Part shown: positions 1-12,965 of the stretch, piece by piece
Position numbering within the stretch: position 1 is the first letter of the stretch
Layout: each line of letters opens with the position of its first letter
From: Artocarpus heterophyllus
Taxonomy: Eukaryota > Streptophyta > Magnoliopsida > Rosales > Moraceae
Direction of reading: 5' to 3'
Length of the DNA stretch: 64,000 nucleotides
Assembly: GCA_025403435.1 (NCBI GenBank)
Contig: CM046330.1
Span: 22,280,239 to 22,344,238 of the forward strand
Translations under genes and position numbers: made by a program
The notes under the pieces: model-generated
Told to the model about the DNA's origin: nothing
The model's input: only the letters and a program-made list of their open reading frames with translations
Databases searched by the model: none

Positions 1-1850
1 ATCGATGACAAGAAAATTCATCATCTTGTTATCTCTTGTAGCGTAGACTGGCAATTTGATCCTTCCCACTGCCATGGTGGCCTCTCCATTGAATCCGACC
101 AATGTGGTGGTAGATTTTTCTCTCTCCTTCTCGTCAATATCTATTTCCCTTAATATCGAGAGAAACAGAATGTCTGTTGAGCTCGCGTTATCAATAAGTA
201 TCCTCGTAATTTTGCAATTTGTAAGATTGAGCTTGATCACTAAAGCATCGTCATGTGGCTTGTCAAGCCTTGACACCTCGTCGTTATGAAACGAAATGGT
301 GTACTCTCCAAACTCTTCAATTGTCGAACTGGTAGTTGCTTGATTTGCTATTTTTTGATGGGCTTTCATCTAGTTAGCAAAGTCTTTGCTATAAATTGAG
401 CCCCCATGAATGTTACTGATTAATTTCCTAATAGGTGGTGGTGATGGAGTCTTCTCTTGGCCTTGTCGATTCTTTGGCTTGCTCCGCTTGTGCTTTAACC
501 CATATGTTTGTCTTCCCTGTTCTAACGAATACTCCTTCGAATGTCTTTTCTTTAGCAGTTCTATGATGTCAGTTCGCAGGGTCTTGCAATCGATCATCAG
601 ATGTCTGGTGTCCTGGTGGAATTCACAATACTTTCTCTAGTTACAGGGTTGGCCCAAGGCCATTTTATTTGGCCATCTAACATAGTCCTTTTCTTCCAGC
701 TGGGTGATCAACTTGGTTAATGATATGTTCAAGTCCTGCCTTGGTGACGACAATGGCGTGCCCCCCTTTGTGGTTTTTGTTCTTTCTTCCACCATTCCTT
801 TCTTGAAGGTATTCTAGTTTTTCCTCTTCATTTTGGTCGTGTCTTTGGTTGTCTTTCTACTTTCCTATTCTGTTCCTTGTTCCTCGCGAGTTCTCATTCG
901 TAATACTCATTTTCCTCTTCAAGGTCAACCACACTTTGGCTCTATTTAGGGCCTCTTGGATCGTCTACGGATATTCTGAGCAGATATTATTTTTGAACCT
1001 TATGCAACAGTCCTTTCTTGAAAGCCTCTCGAGTTGTTCCATATTCCAAATCTGATATCTCCAAAATTGCTTTGCTAAACCTCTTAATGTAGGCCTGAAA
1101 TTACTCTCCTGAGCTTAGAATTATTGACCAGAGGTCTTTGGTCATTTTACCCATTTTGATGTACACAAAGTAGGCTTTGATGAAAGAATCTGCCTACTCC
1201 TCGAAATTATCAATTTTCCAACAGACAAATTACTAAAGAATTGGAGGACAGGTCCTCTCAAACTTTACGCGAACAGCTTACATATCATCTTGTCCAGTAT
1301 TGAATGTATGATGTTTGTTGCACTGACAACATTCTTGTATTGGAGGAGGTGATCTTTTGGGTCTACGGTACCATCGAATTATGCAAACATGAGGTTCCCT
1401 ACCTTAAAGGAATGAAAAAAGTAATCCTCCTCGTAAAAGGGGTCTCGTGTATATTATTTGAGATGTCATCAAGTGCTGAGGTCTTGCTCGTAGCCTTGGT
1501 TACTTTCTGGTCAATCTTTTCCTCGACTAACCTAGTATTCTGATTAAGCATATCTTGCATCATTTGCCAGATAGCCTCTGTAGTTAACAGGGCCAGACTT
1601 AGGATAGTTTCTACCCATGTTGTCTACTCAACCTCTTTTTTCTTTGTCTGAATGCTTCTGGATCTTCTCTATTTATGCCTTGTGGAGTATTTGTAGCTTC
1701 CATGGCTACCGTCGGTGCTGGTGTTATTGTAGTCATTGTGGTCGTAGTTGTCGTTATAGGTGTTGGGGTTGTGTGTAGCGACTGCATTCTCCCAATGGGT
1801 CTATAGGAGGGTTGTTGCTGGGCTGAGGTGGTGTCTAGTACTGCCATTGC
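1..1850 (-). pseudogene. Element E: decayed Ty3/gypsy gag-protease (tentatively Tat/Ogre type)
   Basis: Reading leftward: an N-terminal gag segment rich in Thr and Pro (1611-1847), a capsid-like region (about 1450-650) broken by several stops and frame changes, a zinc-knuckle-like motif YCEFHQDTRHLMIDC near 570-620, the linker TPSPPPIRKL near 420-450, and a retroviral-type aspartic protease core ILIDNASSTDIL near 165-210. The D-N-(G/A)-S-S form and the C-x3-H knuckle are what I know from non-chromoviral gypsy gag proteins, hence the tentative Tat/Ogre assignment. Reverse transcriptase would lie left of the window. A TAG just before the knuckle and other stops show it is dead. The family call is firm; the lineage is inference. 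Confidence 0.72.
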
Positions 1851-2200
1851 ATGGTAGCCATTGCTAGGAACGCTGAATACCCAAAATAAGGGTAGTAATA
1901 TGAGTAGGCTGAGAGCTAAGAGTTCTGGTAGCTGATCTGGCTCTTGAGAGCTTTTTTTTTACGACTGAGTTGGTCGAGTTGCTTGACGCGCTCCTGGAAA
2001 CATGTTGTCTATTCATGAAGTAGTTTCTTTAATGTCTCAACTTCCATAGCAAGGACCTCAATTTGCTCATCTCCTCAAGACACCGTCTGTGTTTCTTCAT
2101 TTTACTCCTCGTGCACATTTTAGTGGTCTATGTTATCTACCATATCTAATGCTGAAGCTTTCAATACCCTCAAGCTGATGATCTGAAGGCCCTATGGTGG
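1851..2200 (-). other. Element E 5' untranslated leader up to the probable LTR junction
   Basis: No reading frame of note. The stretch ends near 2190-2205 with GGTGGGTGCCAAAC on the plus strand, a phrase I associate with the primer-binding junction of this gypsy group. On the minus strand this lies just upstream of gag, where a leader and PBS are expected. The tRNA is not identified. Confidence 0.4.
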
Positions 2201-2830
2201 GTGCCAAACTATAGACGTTGGATTTACAATTAAATATAAACAAATTAGTAATTAATTTGATGTTTTCTATTCACGAGTTTGGGCCCTTAAACCACCGTTG
2301 TTAGGATCTATTTAGCTTCCGAGAACAAGATAAAAATAATTATAGCGTGAAAATCAAATTGAAGCTATAAATAATTAAATAATATAGAAAAACTAAATGA
2401 TACCACGAGCAAGATTTATAGTTGTTCACTCTATAATGAGAGCAATGCCCATTGTTCTTCACTATAATGAATGGATTGATATAGATAACAAAGTATTTGA
2501 GAAATTTGATATGAAAACAATTGTAATTTTTACCAAGTTTTTGTAAGTTTCTCTCTATGTATCTCAATGAAGCCACTGCTACCCTCTATATAGAATGCTC
2601 CATGAGATTGTGGCTTCAATCTGATGAAAGGAGTGGGGATAATAGTGCTTGTAGTAGTAGGATGCGTGTCATTTTTTGACAGGACGTAAACATCAGACTT
2701 CTTCCCATGTCCTATTCATGGCTTAGCATGTATCTCTTTATAACCACCAAGTTTTGTACATCAATTCCGTCAAATCAACACTTGGCAAACCAACAATAAT
2801 GGGAAGTGCATAAATTCACATAAAATGAAA
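2201..2830 (-). repeat. Possible 5' LTR remnant of element E
   Basis: AT-rich, gene-free sequence immediately outside the E leader, where the 5' LTR of a minus-strand element should lie. No second copy is in the window, so neither edges nor a target duplication can be confirmed. Called by position only. Confidence 0.3.
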
Positions 2831-2882
2831 TGAGTAGAAGCTACAATCCAATCAATCGATACCTCAAGTTGACTATGCAATG

Positions 2883-4444
2883 TGTTAGTGATGTGCCCTA
2901 GGCCAATTATGTAATGACCACATTTTAACTTCGTTACATTTGCATTTTATTAATAAAGAGGCATTTTCATTATTGTTTTTTATTCTAATTCCATGAATAG
3001 TTAATTTTGCCTAAGGTCATCAAGTATATGACTTGATAGTAAAACTCTTATGTGAAAATTGAATTCTATTCTAAATTATCCCTAGTCGGTCATTATTATT
3101 GGGATAATAATGAATGAAGACTAGTATGAAGTTTAACTGATGATTATGTTTTACTAATCTTGTGTATGAGATACTAAGTCAACTCATAGATAGATATTTG
3201 CAAAATGATGTATTGGATCGACTTGCTATGAGAATACTACATGGATAATTGTCATAAGTGATTTTCATCACAATAATTTTATCCTAGTCCTCTAACCTGA
3301 AATCACCATTGTTTCCCACATGACAAGTTCTATATTTTGACACATTCTAATATTATCTTTAACAGGATGAAGGAATGGATTGTTGTTGGATATAGAGTGA
3401 ATCATGTGAGGAATGTAAGTGATTAAGAAGGAATTTTTCCCTTATTTATTATAAGAAAGATATCGATGGGCCCCTCGATAAGTTAGACTAAAGAAAAATG
3501 TATGGCCATAATGGAATGAATTGATAAGGGTTATTAATATCAGTCTACTTAAGATCGAGAAATAATATGATTGAATAGTGTAAGGATAACATAAACCATG
3601 CCTTATGTTCAATTAAGGTATCTAGTGACAAAACGACTTTAATACTTATTGTAGATTAGGTTATGTTGGATTATTGACATTCACATACCTTAGGTAAGCA
3701 TAATGTCTTGCTAGAGGCCGTTTATGATTTGTGGGCCAAAAACAGAATTTCAAGCTCACTACCAACGTTATGTGAACCTGCAAGGTTGCACACTTAGAAT
3801 AGACCAAAGACGAATTTTGGGTTTATTGTGTCTAGGTTCAATGAACCTGATAATGTCCAAATTTGATGTACTAGATATGTCTAGGTTTATTGAATCTGAC
3901 ATTATCTAGATTCTCTGAATCATATTCGAATTACAGATATTGTCTAGATTCTCTAAATCATATTCGAATTATAGTTTACCCTAGTTAAAATCTGACTCTA
4001 TCTCAAAGTCAATAGATATATATATATATATATCTGTTTTAGGGTTTCTGGCTAAATGAGATGAGAAAAGGCATTCTCTTATTCTAAAAGGTAGAAAACA
4101 TTAAAACCCTAAAAATTAGAAAGAGTCATTTAACGCAAGGAGAGGGTGCTAGCACACCAATTCGGTTTTTGAGAGAGTCTGTTCATGTGGATACCTATAG
4201 AGGGCCTTGCTCTAAGTAACAACGTTTGAATCTGATTTCGAATACAAAAAGCTCAAGTTATGGTGTCACCAGAGTGAACCCGCTCTCTTCCATCCAAAAA
4301 TCTTGCCCTTTTTGTCATCCTTGTTAGATTTCATGACTTTCTTGTCAATCTAATCGAATTGCATGAATCCTGCGAGGGTTTTGTAGGAATTAATTTTAAT
4401 TTTCTGCTACTTATTTGAATCACAAAATCCAACAAAACCCAACA
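2883..4444 (+). repeat. Isolated copia-type LTR (1562 bp)
   Basis: Begins TGTTAGTGATGTGCCCTAGG and ends AAACCCAACA, a TG...CA pair typical of copia LTRs. It contains a (TA)n stretch near 4017-4032, followed by a possible transcribed R/U5 region. The next bases (AGAGCAAG) could be the tail of a deleted tRNA-Met primer site, which would make this a plus-strand 5' LTR whose interior is lost. No convincing target duplication is visible: CAATG lies left and GAGCA right. It abuts the reverse transcriptase remnant of element F, which runs the other way. Orientation and parent element are inferences. Confidence 0.6.
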
Positions 4445-7400
4445 GAGCAAGTGATGCTTATGATAACATTATTCTAGAATCGAACACTCCCATCAGGCTC
4501 GATTCGCTCGGACCGGACTTGGACCCCTTATTTTGGTCTTCAACTGAACAATTGGCCCTAACCAAATCGTACCCTTATAGTTGTTCCTTTTAGATTTTCT
4601 CATTAAGATCACCATTAAAAAAGTTGTCTTTATAACTATTTGGTGCATATGCAAGTTGTAAATCAAAAATTATAAATAACACTCTAATAGATGTTAATCT
4701 AGCTACCAAAGTATACATATCAAAGTAGTCTATACCCATTTTTATTTGAAACTCTTGGCTATCAATCTAGCCTTAAAAGTTTGTATAGACCCATCAATGT
4801 TGTACTTTCTTCTAAACACTTATTTGTTGCTTTTCGATTTCAATCTTGGAGGAAGATCAACCAAGACCCAAGTTTGATTAGATATTATTGAATCCATTTT
4901 ATCATTTATAGCAACTCTTTAAAAGAAAGCATATCTAGATGACATGCCTTCACTTAATATCTTTGGATCTTCCTCAACATTTAGCAACAACAGTATTTTA
5001 TTAAGTACATTATTTCTATTTCCTTCAACCAAAAAGGTTAAAGCCTAGGATGGAATAAAATTCAAAGCTAAACCCTTTTTGTCCCTTACATGTTGACTTC
5101 TTCTTAGTTTGAAAGATGTCATATAATCTTTCATTTTTATTGGTGGAAGCACTAGAAGCTAAGTCATATAGTATAGCAGATTCTAATTCATTGGTAAAAT
5201 CAATTCTAAGTTCATTTTCAATAAACTAAACATTTATTGATTCCATAACTACATTAGAATCTAAGTTCAACAATCCATATGCCTTAGAATTTTCAGCATA
5301 TTCAATGAAAACATAATGCCTCTTGTACCTAACTTTAATGATTTAGGATCATGCACTCTATAAAAGGCTAAAAAGCCCCACACTCTTAAATACATCAAGT
5401 TTGATAGTCTTCCCTTCCATATATCATATGGACAAACATGTGTTTTCATTGAGGGAATCCTATTATGAACATGATGTGTAGTGAGTAACGCCTCCCTCAA
5501 TATATTATTTGGTGATTTTTCAATAAAAAGCATTGAATTAATCATATGCGTGAAGGTCCTATTTTTCCTTTTAACCAAACCATTTTGTTGATGAGTAAAG
5601 GGGAACTTTGGTGAATTATACTAAGCTCTTTACAAAATGCATTGAACTCATTCGAAAAATATTCACCACCTCTATCACTTCGAGCCATTTTGATTTTCTT
5701 TTCCTTTTGGTTCTCAGCTTCTATCTTGAAAATTTTAAAATTATCAAAGGCTTTATCTTTTGTTCTTATCAACTACACATATACGTATCTTGAACAATCA
5801 TCAATAAAAGTGGTAAATACGTTTTTCCTTCTCTAGTCAAAATTCCATTATACTAACATATATCCAATAATTGAGTACTACGTTCAAATTTAGAAAATGG
5901 TGCTTTAGTCATCTTTTCTTGTATGTAAATCTCACATTTATCATTTTTTTTTGTCTTTTCAATTTATCATACCATGTTTAGACATATATTTCAAAGATCT
6001 AAAAAGCAAGTGTGCTAAACGTGTGTGCCAAACATCAAAAGAGTCAATAATATAAACATAATTAATGACTTCATTGTTATTAATATTAAGTTTGTACATG
6101 CTATCGCATGAATACCCCTTTTCCTACAAAGGCTTCACTCTTTGTAGTAATACAAGTGTTTTCCTCAAGTACAATTTAAGCCAGCTCTCATATAAGACTA
6201 GCATATACAAGGTTTTTTCTAATATCAAGAACATAAAAGACATTGCTCAAAGTCACTTTCTTCCTATAAGTAAAGTTAATCTCCACCACTACTTTTTCGA
6301 CAATCACTATTACATCATGATTTCCTATGAGAACTGTTTGTTCTTCATTTTCAACTGTATATGATGAGAATAATTTATTGTCATTGCATACATAAATGGT
6401 AGCATTGAAATTGAGCCACCAATCGTAGGACTTTGTTGTAGCCATTTTAGCTTCAGTAATCATACCAATTTGCATCTCTGAGACCATTACACGAATCTCT
6501 TTGGATTTCTTTTCGACAATATTGGCTTTGTTGGAGTTAATTTCTTCCTTCTTGTTCTAGTATCTGTAGTCATTCTGGTGACGCCCTTTCTTTCTACAAA
6601 AGAAACAACTTTTGAAAAACTTTTTCTGGCAATTTCCAAACGCCTTCAACTTCTTGTCATTGTTGACTTTGAAGTTCTTCTAAAATTTACTAGCCTCGGT
6701 AACACTAACCTTAGAAGAATCTAAAATTTTGCCTTTGCGATCTTGAGACTTAGAGCTCGTTTAGTTGGAGTACCCTTTGGATTCAACAGACTCAAATTTG
6801 GATTTGAGTATCAAGAATCATTTAGATACGTGTTTGTTTCTCCTAAAATCTGAATCAAATGAATATCAAGAGTTTGAATTTTTAGAATTTTGACCCCTCC
6901 CTTAAACTCTTGATACTCGGAGATCTTTGCTATAGTAAAAGCTGAAATTCTCTCTCGTTTATTTGAGGAAAAAAATCATAACTTCTTCATTTGATATCCA
7001 ATTGAGATGATTCTTTTTTCATTGTGTTCCTAGTGAAGAGAAGAATAAATTAAGATCCATATTGCATATCTTTTAGAATCATTAACATTATATTTTTTAC
7101 ATTTGTTAATAAATTAAAACTTTTTTCACTATCTCTTTGAACACAAATTTCAATTTTATTACATATTCAGATTAAAACTTAAATGCACATCTAAACGTCA
7201 ATTTGGATAATAATTCAAATCACTAATTCAAATCACGCAACTCAAATCAAATCACTAATTTGAATCTATTTACCAAAAGGGCCCTTAGTCTCCCTTCGAT
7301 CCTTGAGTGCTTTTGCAATTCCTCTAAAGCTATGTCACCCTTCCTATGAAGGAGTTTTTTCTATGACCGTTCTAACTTTGGGGTAAGTTAGCAATGATAT

Positions 7401-7660
7401 CCACACTTGGAATGATTGAGAAATCTTTACTTTTAATTTACGAAGCTTAGTAACAATAATTTGCAACTCATGTATGTGATCAAAAATGGATTTTAAATCA
7501 CCATAAGAAATTGTAAATATTTCAGAATTAAGAATTTACCTGTACCTTCTTTTTCAGTCATGCATTTATATTTGAGAGCATTCTACATCTCTACTGGAGA
7601 GTGTATCAAGTTGTAGAGATTGCAAAGCTTATTCGAAAGTATGCTAAGAATGTGACCCTG
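4445..7660 (-). pseudogene. Element F: decayed Ty1/copia gag-pol
   Basis: Read leftward: gag C-terminal half (about 7660-7295 and 6750-6650), a zinc-knuckle remnant with CFFCRKKGRH near 6600, protease/pre-integrase region (6188-6487), integrase core with SDRGGEYF near 5670-5700, integrase C-terminal part with VKRKNRTF and LRVWG (5267-5578), and the start of reverse transcriptase with MDSIISNQTWVLVDLPP near 4850-4920. The rest of RT and RNase H is missing where an unrelated LTR begins. Many stops and frame changes occur. No LTRs of its own are recognisable. A MITE interrupts gag at 6753-7284. It is among the most decayed elements here. Confidence 0.75.
6753..7284. mobile_element. 532-bp MITE in element F gag, TSD TTA
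   Basis: Flanked by TTA on both sides (6750-6752 and 7285-7287). Left end GAGCTCGTTTAGTTGGAG, right end ACCAAAAGGGCCC; the ends are inverted but diverged. Removing the insert and one TTA joins the two halves of F gag in one frame. It has no coding capacity. A homologous copy lies at 14502-15086. The TTA duplication suggests a PIF/Harbinger-type transposase acted in trans. Confidence 0.65.
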
Positions 7661-8654
7661 ACATTTGACCATATACAATTTGGCATTAGCCCTAATACAA
7701 ACCAATTGTAGAATTCGACCCTGTACAATTTGGCTCCCGTCGCGGGGCCATGGTTAATATCGTTAAGGATCATGACTCTAATGCCTCCTATAGTTGGGTG
7801 TTTGAACAAAAAAAGAAAAAAAAACGTTTTATGGAGTGGAATGTGATTTTAAAATTTTTCTAAATACACCATGAACGAACTCATGTTGTTAAATGAATTA
7901 ATTATGAATATATATATAAGTGTATTTGACAGTAAATATCTATGTGGTCTTGCGTAGCTTCTTGACCTTTTGATTTTTCGTGTTATGATTCCTCTAAAAT
8001 TGACTAGTATATGAGCATTGGGGATTTTTTTTTCGTCTATAATTCTCCTGCTAATTCTTCTTGGCCATAGCTTTTCTCTCTTAAAGGGACAAAATAGGAA
8101 TCCTTGATGAAGACCAAGAAAGTCTGAAAAGCTAGTTGAGACGCAAAAGAATCTTTTTGTACTACTAGGCTTTTAATTACGAGCGAAGTTCCTTCTTTTC
8201 CCTTACTATTGTGCCGCTCCCCTAACAGGGGAAGGGAGGATTTCCACATAATCGTATCTTTACATTATGGTATATGTTCTCTAATCACAGTCCAACATGT
8301 AGACATTCAAAATATGATTTTGTGAATAAAAATTATTTATGTTTATTTTGACAATTAACATAGATATTTTCTCCATTTATTGTGATAAATTATTTTAACA
8401 ATTAAAATAATAATCACGAAAATATACTTTTAATAACAATTAAAAGAAATATTTTATGTACACATCAAAAATACGTAACACAAATATATCCATATTGCAC
8501 AAAAACAATTGAGCAGAGGAGTTGATTGCCTCGTAGAATATTCTAAGAATCTTCTGTGGAATCTTGCATTCTAGGTTTTAGAGATTTACTAATCACAATC
8601 AAGGTAGTTCTTACTGCAAAAGATCTGAATTCTACAAGGAAAGTTTACTAATAA
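7661..8654. other. Gene-free stretch with one compositionally odd block
   Basis: AT-rich sequence with no recognisable gene. At 8037-8249 a more GC-balanced block is open on the minus strand for about 70 codons, but no domain is recognised. It reads like plant mitochondrial intergenic DNA and may be an organelle-derived insert. This is an impression, not a match. Confidence 0.35.
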
Positions 8655-8814
8655 GGTGTTTAGAAAGTGAGTTGAAACTAAGAGTTAGAATTATTGGTAT
8701 TATAGCATGTGAGAGCTTTACACTATTGTATACTTTTTTTTTATACTGTAACATGTAAGAGTTTTACACTGCTTGAGGTGGAACTGATGGGTTGAACCAA
8801 GTTTACTAAACACC
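8655..8814. mobile_element. 160-bp MITE with GGTGTTTAG termini
   Basis: Left end GGTGTTTAGAAAGTGAG and right end TTTACTAAACACC form terminal inverted repeats, flanked by TAA (left) and TTA (right). The internal segment resembles the MITE at 12815-12965 in inverted order. No coding sequence. Confidence 0.55.
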
Positions 8815-9454
8815 TTATAAATTAAATTTTGGGAAAATCTACTTCAATTCAAATAAGGAAACCTACTCTAATAAGGAAACCAAAGGCAACAATTATAAAA
8901 GAAGGATTTCTTTCGGCCTCAAAAATGGTTCGACACACATTCTACATGCCCTAGCAGCCCTAATTGCCCACATCCTCTACAGTCACGATTAATTTTTATC
9001 AATGTTATAATCTTTCTCAAGTTTTCTCAAGTCCTTTATACTATTTTTTATATAGTGAACACCCAAACACTACGACATAACATTCACATTGAATGTGAGC
9101 TTTTATAAATTTTTGTGCCTCTTTTTATGTTCAACAATTTATTTATTTAGTCATGCACTAGGTCAATTTTAGACAAACAAATCAAACATTCAACAACTCC
9201 TAAATTACACGGTTACTCAAAAAGAGTAGAGATAGTTGTCAGAGACACTTGTATTGTTTTTGGTAGAACTTAATAAATTGTGAAAGGTTGATGATTCTAA
9301 AAAGAAAGAAGCATATATTTGCACTTTGGGCTTGAACAGAGAGAAAGGATTCAAATTGCGAATGTAATTTTTTTCATTTATGCTAACGAAGGTACTCTTG
9401 GCGTGAATCAATGATGTTATGAGTAAGGGTGAAGTTACATTGAGCATGGGGGAT
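8815..9454. other. Gene-free AT-rich stretch
   Basis: No gene recognised. A minus-strand frame open over 9217-9507 runs into the solo LTR and has no recognisable domain. Confidence 0.4.
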
Positions 9455-9994
9455 GGTTGTGTTGGAATAAAATACGAAACGCAGCAGAAGAAATGGATTA
9501 TTGACAAACAAAATTTTTTTAAAAGACTTGGTTCATCGGGAATAATTATATAATTTTAATTAATAATAGAAAGCTTTAGGAATTTTTACCAACCTTTTGA
9601 AGATCTATTAGGGTATCCTAGCTTTCCTCTTTGACGTTACGATCTTCTAATTCAGGCCTCGACACCAATGGAAAGACAAGTGGGCGTCAAACTGCAAGAA
9701 TGAATTTATCTCACACTTTTCTAAATCTACTATATACTCAACGCATGAGATAACAGACTTTCTTTTTTTTTTTTCAAAGAAGAACTCTCAGTTTTTCTCT
9801 CTATGAAAGTTACATGAAAAGATTGATATGTTGAGATAATAGTTATCTCTACTTTTTTTATATCTGAGCAATTAATTATTTTTAATTAATTTCAAATTTG
9901 ATACAATCACCATATCACACATATGGGAAGGGATATGCTCTACATTCCTTATCCCTTTATTATTATTATTATTATTAAAATTTGAATTACGATT

Positions 9995-10041
9995 CTTATT
10001 AATATATATATATATATATATATGTATTACGATTCTTATTA

Positions 10042-10076
<35 letters not shown>
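9995..10076. repeat. (TA)n/(TG)n microsatellite in the solo LTR
   Basis: Two (TA)n runs separated by a repeated ATTACGATTCTTATTAA unit, the second ending in TGTGTGTGTGTG. The other B-family LTRs have (TA)n at matching places with different lengths. Confidence 0.85.
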
Positions 10077-10077
<1 letters not shown>

Positions 10078-10134
10078 TTTTGTTCGTTTATGTTACGTAA
10101 ACGTTTTCGCTATTTTTTTAAATGTTTGTTTTCC

Positions 10135-10172
<38 letters not shown>

Positions 10173-11375
10173 TTTATATATTTAAAACGTAAACCAAAAA
10201 AAGTTTACGTAATCTATATATATTAATATATAATAAAATCTAATATATATATTAACATTCAAAAAATAAATCTCATTTATTAAAGAATAAATTTTAAATA
10301 AAATCAATTAATTAATTAAATAATGCTTAGTTAAATAAGACAACATTTATCATATTATATTATGTGTCACAGAGAATATTTTTTTGTGTCATATTAATAA
10401 TTCAAGTGTGAAATAATTAATTCAGAATTCAATAATTCTAAACTAAATATGTATAATTCATTCTATGCATTAAATCCAATATAGTGTTATAGAGGTACCA
10501 TTGGAGACCTATGGACCTATAACCTAAGCTCCAATAAATTTAATATGCCAAATTTATTAGTTTTAGTGTTACTCCACTAAAAACCTGAAACTAAACTCCT
10601 GAGATTATAATCAAATTACTCAAAGAAAATTAGCGAGTAGTCCATTGATATAATCATTACATATAAGTTAGTCTTCCGTAAATAGTTCATAATAAGAGCT
10701 AGGTTCAATTTCCGTTTACCTCTCTTATTATATATTTATCCTTGAGTTTCAATAATTCTCTAATGAATAGTTAATTCATAATCTTATTATGAACGAGCGC
10801 TCTACTGTTCAAACCTCGAATTATCACTCAAGAGAACTATTTTGCTAACTTTCATAAGGAAGGAATGGATTCTATATCTCTGTAATATTATTCCCAGCCA
10901 TTTATTACATTATGTTTCCAAGATGTTAAGTTATGATCTGTGCTTAAACAAATATTACCAAGCAAGTCAAAAAACATAATGTCATAAACAGGAGTCTAAT
11001 AAATACTCAGGATTAAGACTGTCAAATATATGATCATTATAGTCATAAATTTGAATACTCGATTTGTAACGAATGATTATTAGAGATTTATAATTTATCT
11101 GGCCCAGTCCTATATAATCTCATTATATAAAGTACCTCCAATCCAATATCTCTACATTAATAGCCCAGATAAGACTATTTCATTCTAAATGAGATTGGAC
11201 TGTACTTGTAATATTTAATTAAAGATTTCAAACTTTAATTAATTATTACAGACTATTTAGATTATTATCTATAAATTTTATCTCTAAGCATATAACACTT
11301 ATATGCTAAATTTATAGTCACATAAATAATCATGGAATTTTCTTGATATTTATAAAAGTATTCATAATATATATA

Positions 11376-11494
11376 GACCCGTTTGTTTCGATACTCGAAT
11401 CACGGTTCGAATCATTCTGCTACAGTATTTTTTCTCACAAAAATTTAAATATTCATTCAAATACTCTATTCAAATACTCGAACCAAACGGGCCC
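11376..11494. mobile_element. 119-bp MITE inside the solo LTR
   Basis: Left end GACCCGTTTGTTTCGATACT and right end CGAACCAAACGGGCCC are imperfect terminal inverted repeats. The sister LTRs read through this point uninterrupted (CATATAAGCA), which defines the insertion and an apparent ATA duplication. A truncated relative lies near 16622-16700. Confidence 0.7.
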
Positions 11495-11588
11495 ATAAGC
11501 AACCAAAATAATTATAAATGTCACTTTATTTATTGATTAACAATATATACAATGTCACTGCTTTTAAGATACCAAACCCAATAGGTTG

Positions 11589-12814
11589 CACACCTTGCAG
11601 CCCAGTGGCTCCTTCTACTTTTACCTCTTAAAGTTTTCGAAATTGCAATTAATGTAGAATTTTTTTTCCCAAAAAAAATCTTATTTATACCTTAAATTTT
11701 AACTTTTTGCATACATATTATTTCAAAACCGTAACTTTGAAAGTGAATGCAAGGACAAAGTTTAAGAAAACATAGTTGCATTGCCATTTTTGTTTAAATT
11801 GTGCCCCCCCAAAAAGAATTCCTAACTTTTCACCACTTGATTTCTAGACGGTTTTGGTGTAAAATCTTGTACTCTCTTTCCTTAAAGGAATTTTCGTAAA
11901 TCTTATTTTTTAAAACTCGTTTTTTATAAATGTCATATATACTTAAGGGTGGCACAAGTCAAACATGTAATGTAATTAGGAGTGTGGCACAATTCTTTAA
12001 AGTGTAGCATTAACAAACACAGTTTTTAGACTCGTGTCAAAATATATAATTCCCTCTTTTCCTTTCTTGGATTTACCTTCAAAATTTTATACGGAAAAGT
12101 TTTACGAGGCCTTGACCTCTACGAAAGTTTTAGACATTGTCATTTGCCTAGCCTATTATTTTTATTTTTCTTTTTTGATATTTTTCTTCTTTTCTCATTT
12201 TTAGTTAGTTTTTTTTTTCGAGGTTGTGTTATCATTTAGGATTAAGTTTTTTTTTGTGTTTTTCTTGGGAGAAAATTACATGTTATACCATACTTTTTAA
12301 ATATGTGTTTATTTATTCCGCATTCAAAAAGTTGTTTCACACTATCACTCATGTTACATTTTAAAAATAATTTGTATCAGTTGTTTGATTCTTTTATTTC
12401 CTAACCAATTTAAATAAACAAACTGGAATACTTTTTCATTTCTCTCTTCTACTTTCTCTTACATCTATGAGAGTATTTTTAGTGACATAATAAGTGTCAA
12501 ACATATGTGGCATTTATAAAAAATAAATTTTAAAAGATGATAGTTATAAGAATTACCCTTTCTCTTTTCCTTTGTCTGATTGACAGATTCTTTAAGGGTG
12601 CCAATTAAATTAATAGGTGCAGAAAATTGGGATGCTAATAATTTCCTCCTATCATTCATAAATATTACTCCAAAACTCTCAAATTACCCATAATGCTAAA
12701 AAAAGGCCACTTTGCACGCCATTGACTTTTAAATATATTTTTATGATTTTTAGAAACAAGAAAAAAGAAGGGAAATAACACTGTTGTTGTGAGCCTCGCG
12801 TCCTCAATTCCTAC
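11589..12814. other. Gene-free AT-rich stretch
   Basis: Nothing recognised beyond poly-T and poly-A tracts. A minus-strand frame at 12465-12659 has no domain. Confidence 0.4.
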
Positions 12815-12965
12815 GGATGTTTAGAAAAGTAGTTTGAACCAATGGTTTAAACCATAAATAATACAAATTTTCTATATATTATCATAAAAAACTATAGTGT
12901 AAAGCTTTTATATGCTACAGCTCTAAAAACTAAACTGATTGTTTAAACTACTTTCTCAAACACCC
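12815..12965. mobile_element. 151-bp MITE, second copy of the GGTGTTTAG family
   Basis: Left end GGATGTTTAGAAAAGTAGTT and right end AACTACTTTCTCAAACACCC pair as inverted repeats of about 24 bp. Flanks are TAC (12812-12814) and TAA (12966-12968), compatible with a decayed TAA duplication. Related to 8655-8814. Confidence 0.65.

Larger units (their letters stand above)
9460..11583 (-). repeat. Solo LTR of the element B copia family, TSD GGTTG
   Basis: Starts TGTTGGAATAAAATACGAAA and ends CAAACCCAATA, with the terminal CA decayed to TA. It aligns along its length with the two element B LTRs at 19536-21605 and 47794-49835. Perfect 5-bp duplications GGTTG lie at 9455-9459 and 11584-11588, and no internal region or second LTR is attached. 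This is the footprint of LTR-LTR recombination. A promoter-like TATATC/GATATA stretch lies near 9855-9865. A MITE sits inside at 11376-11494. Confidence 0.9.
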
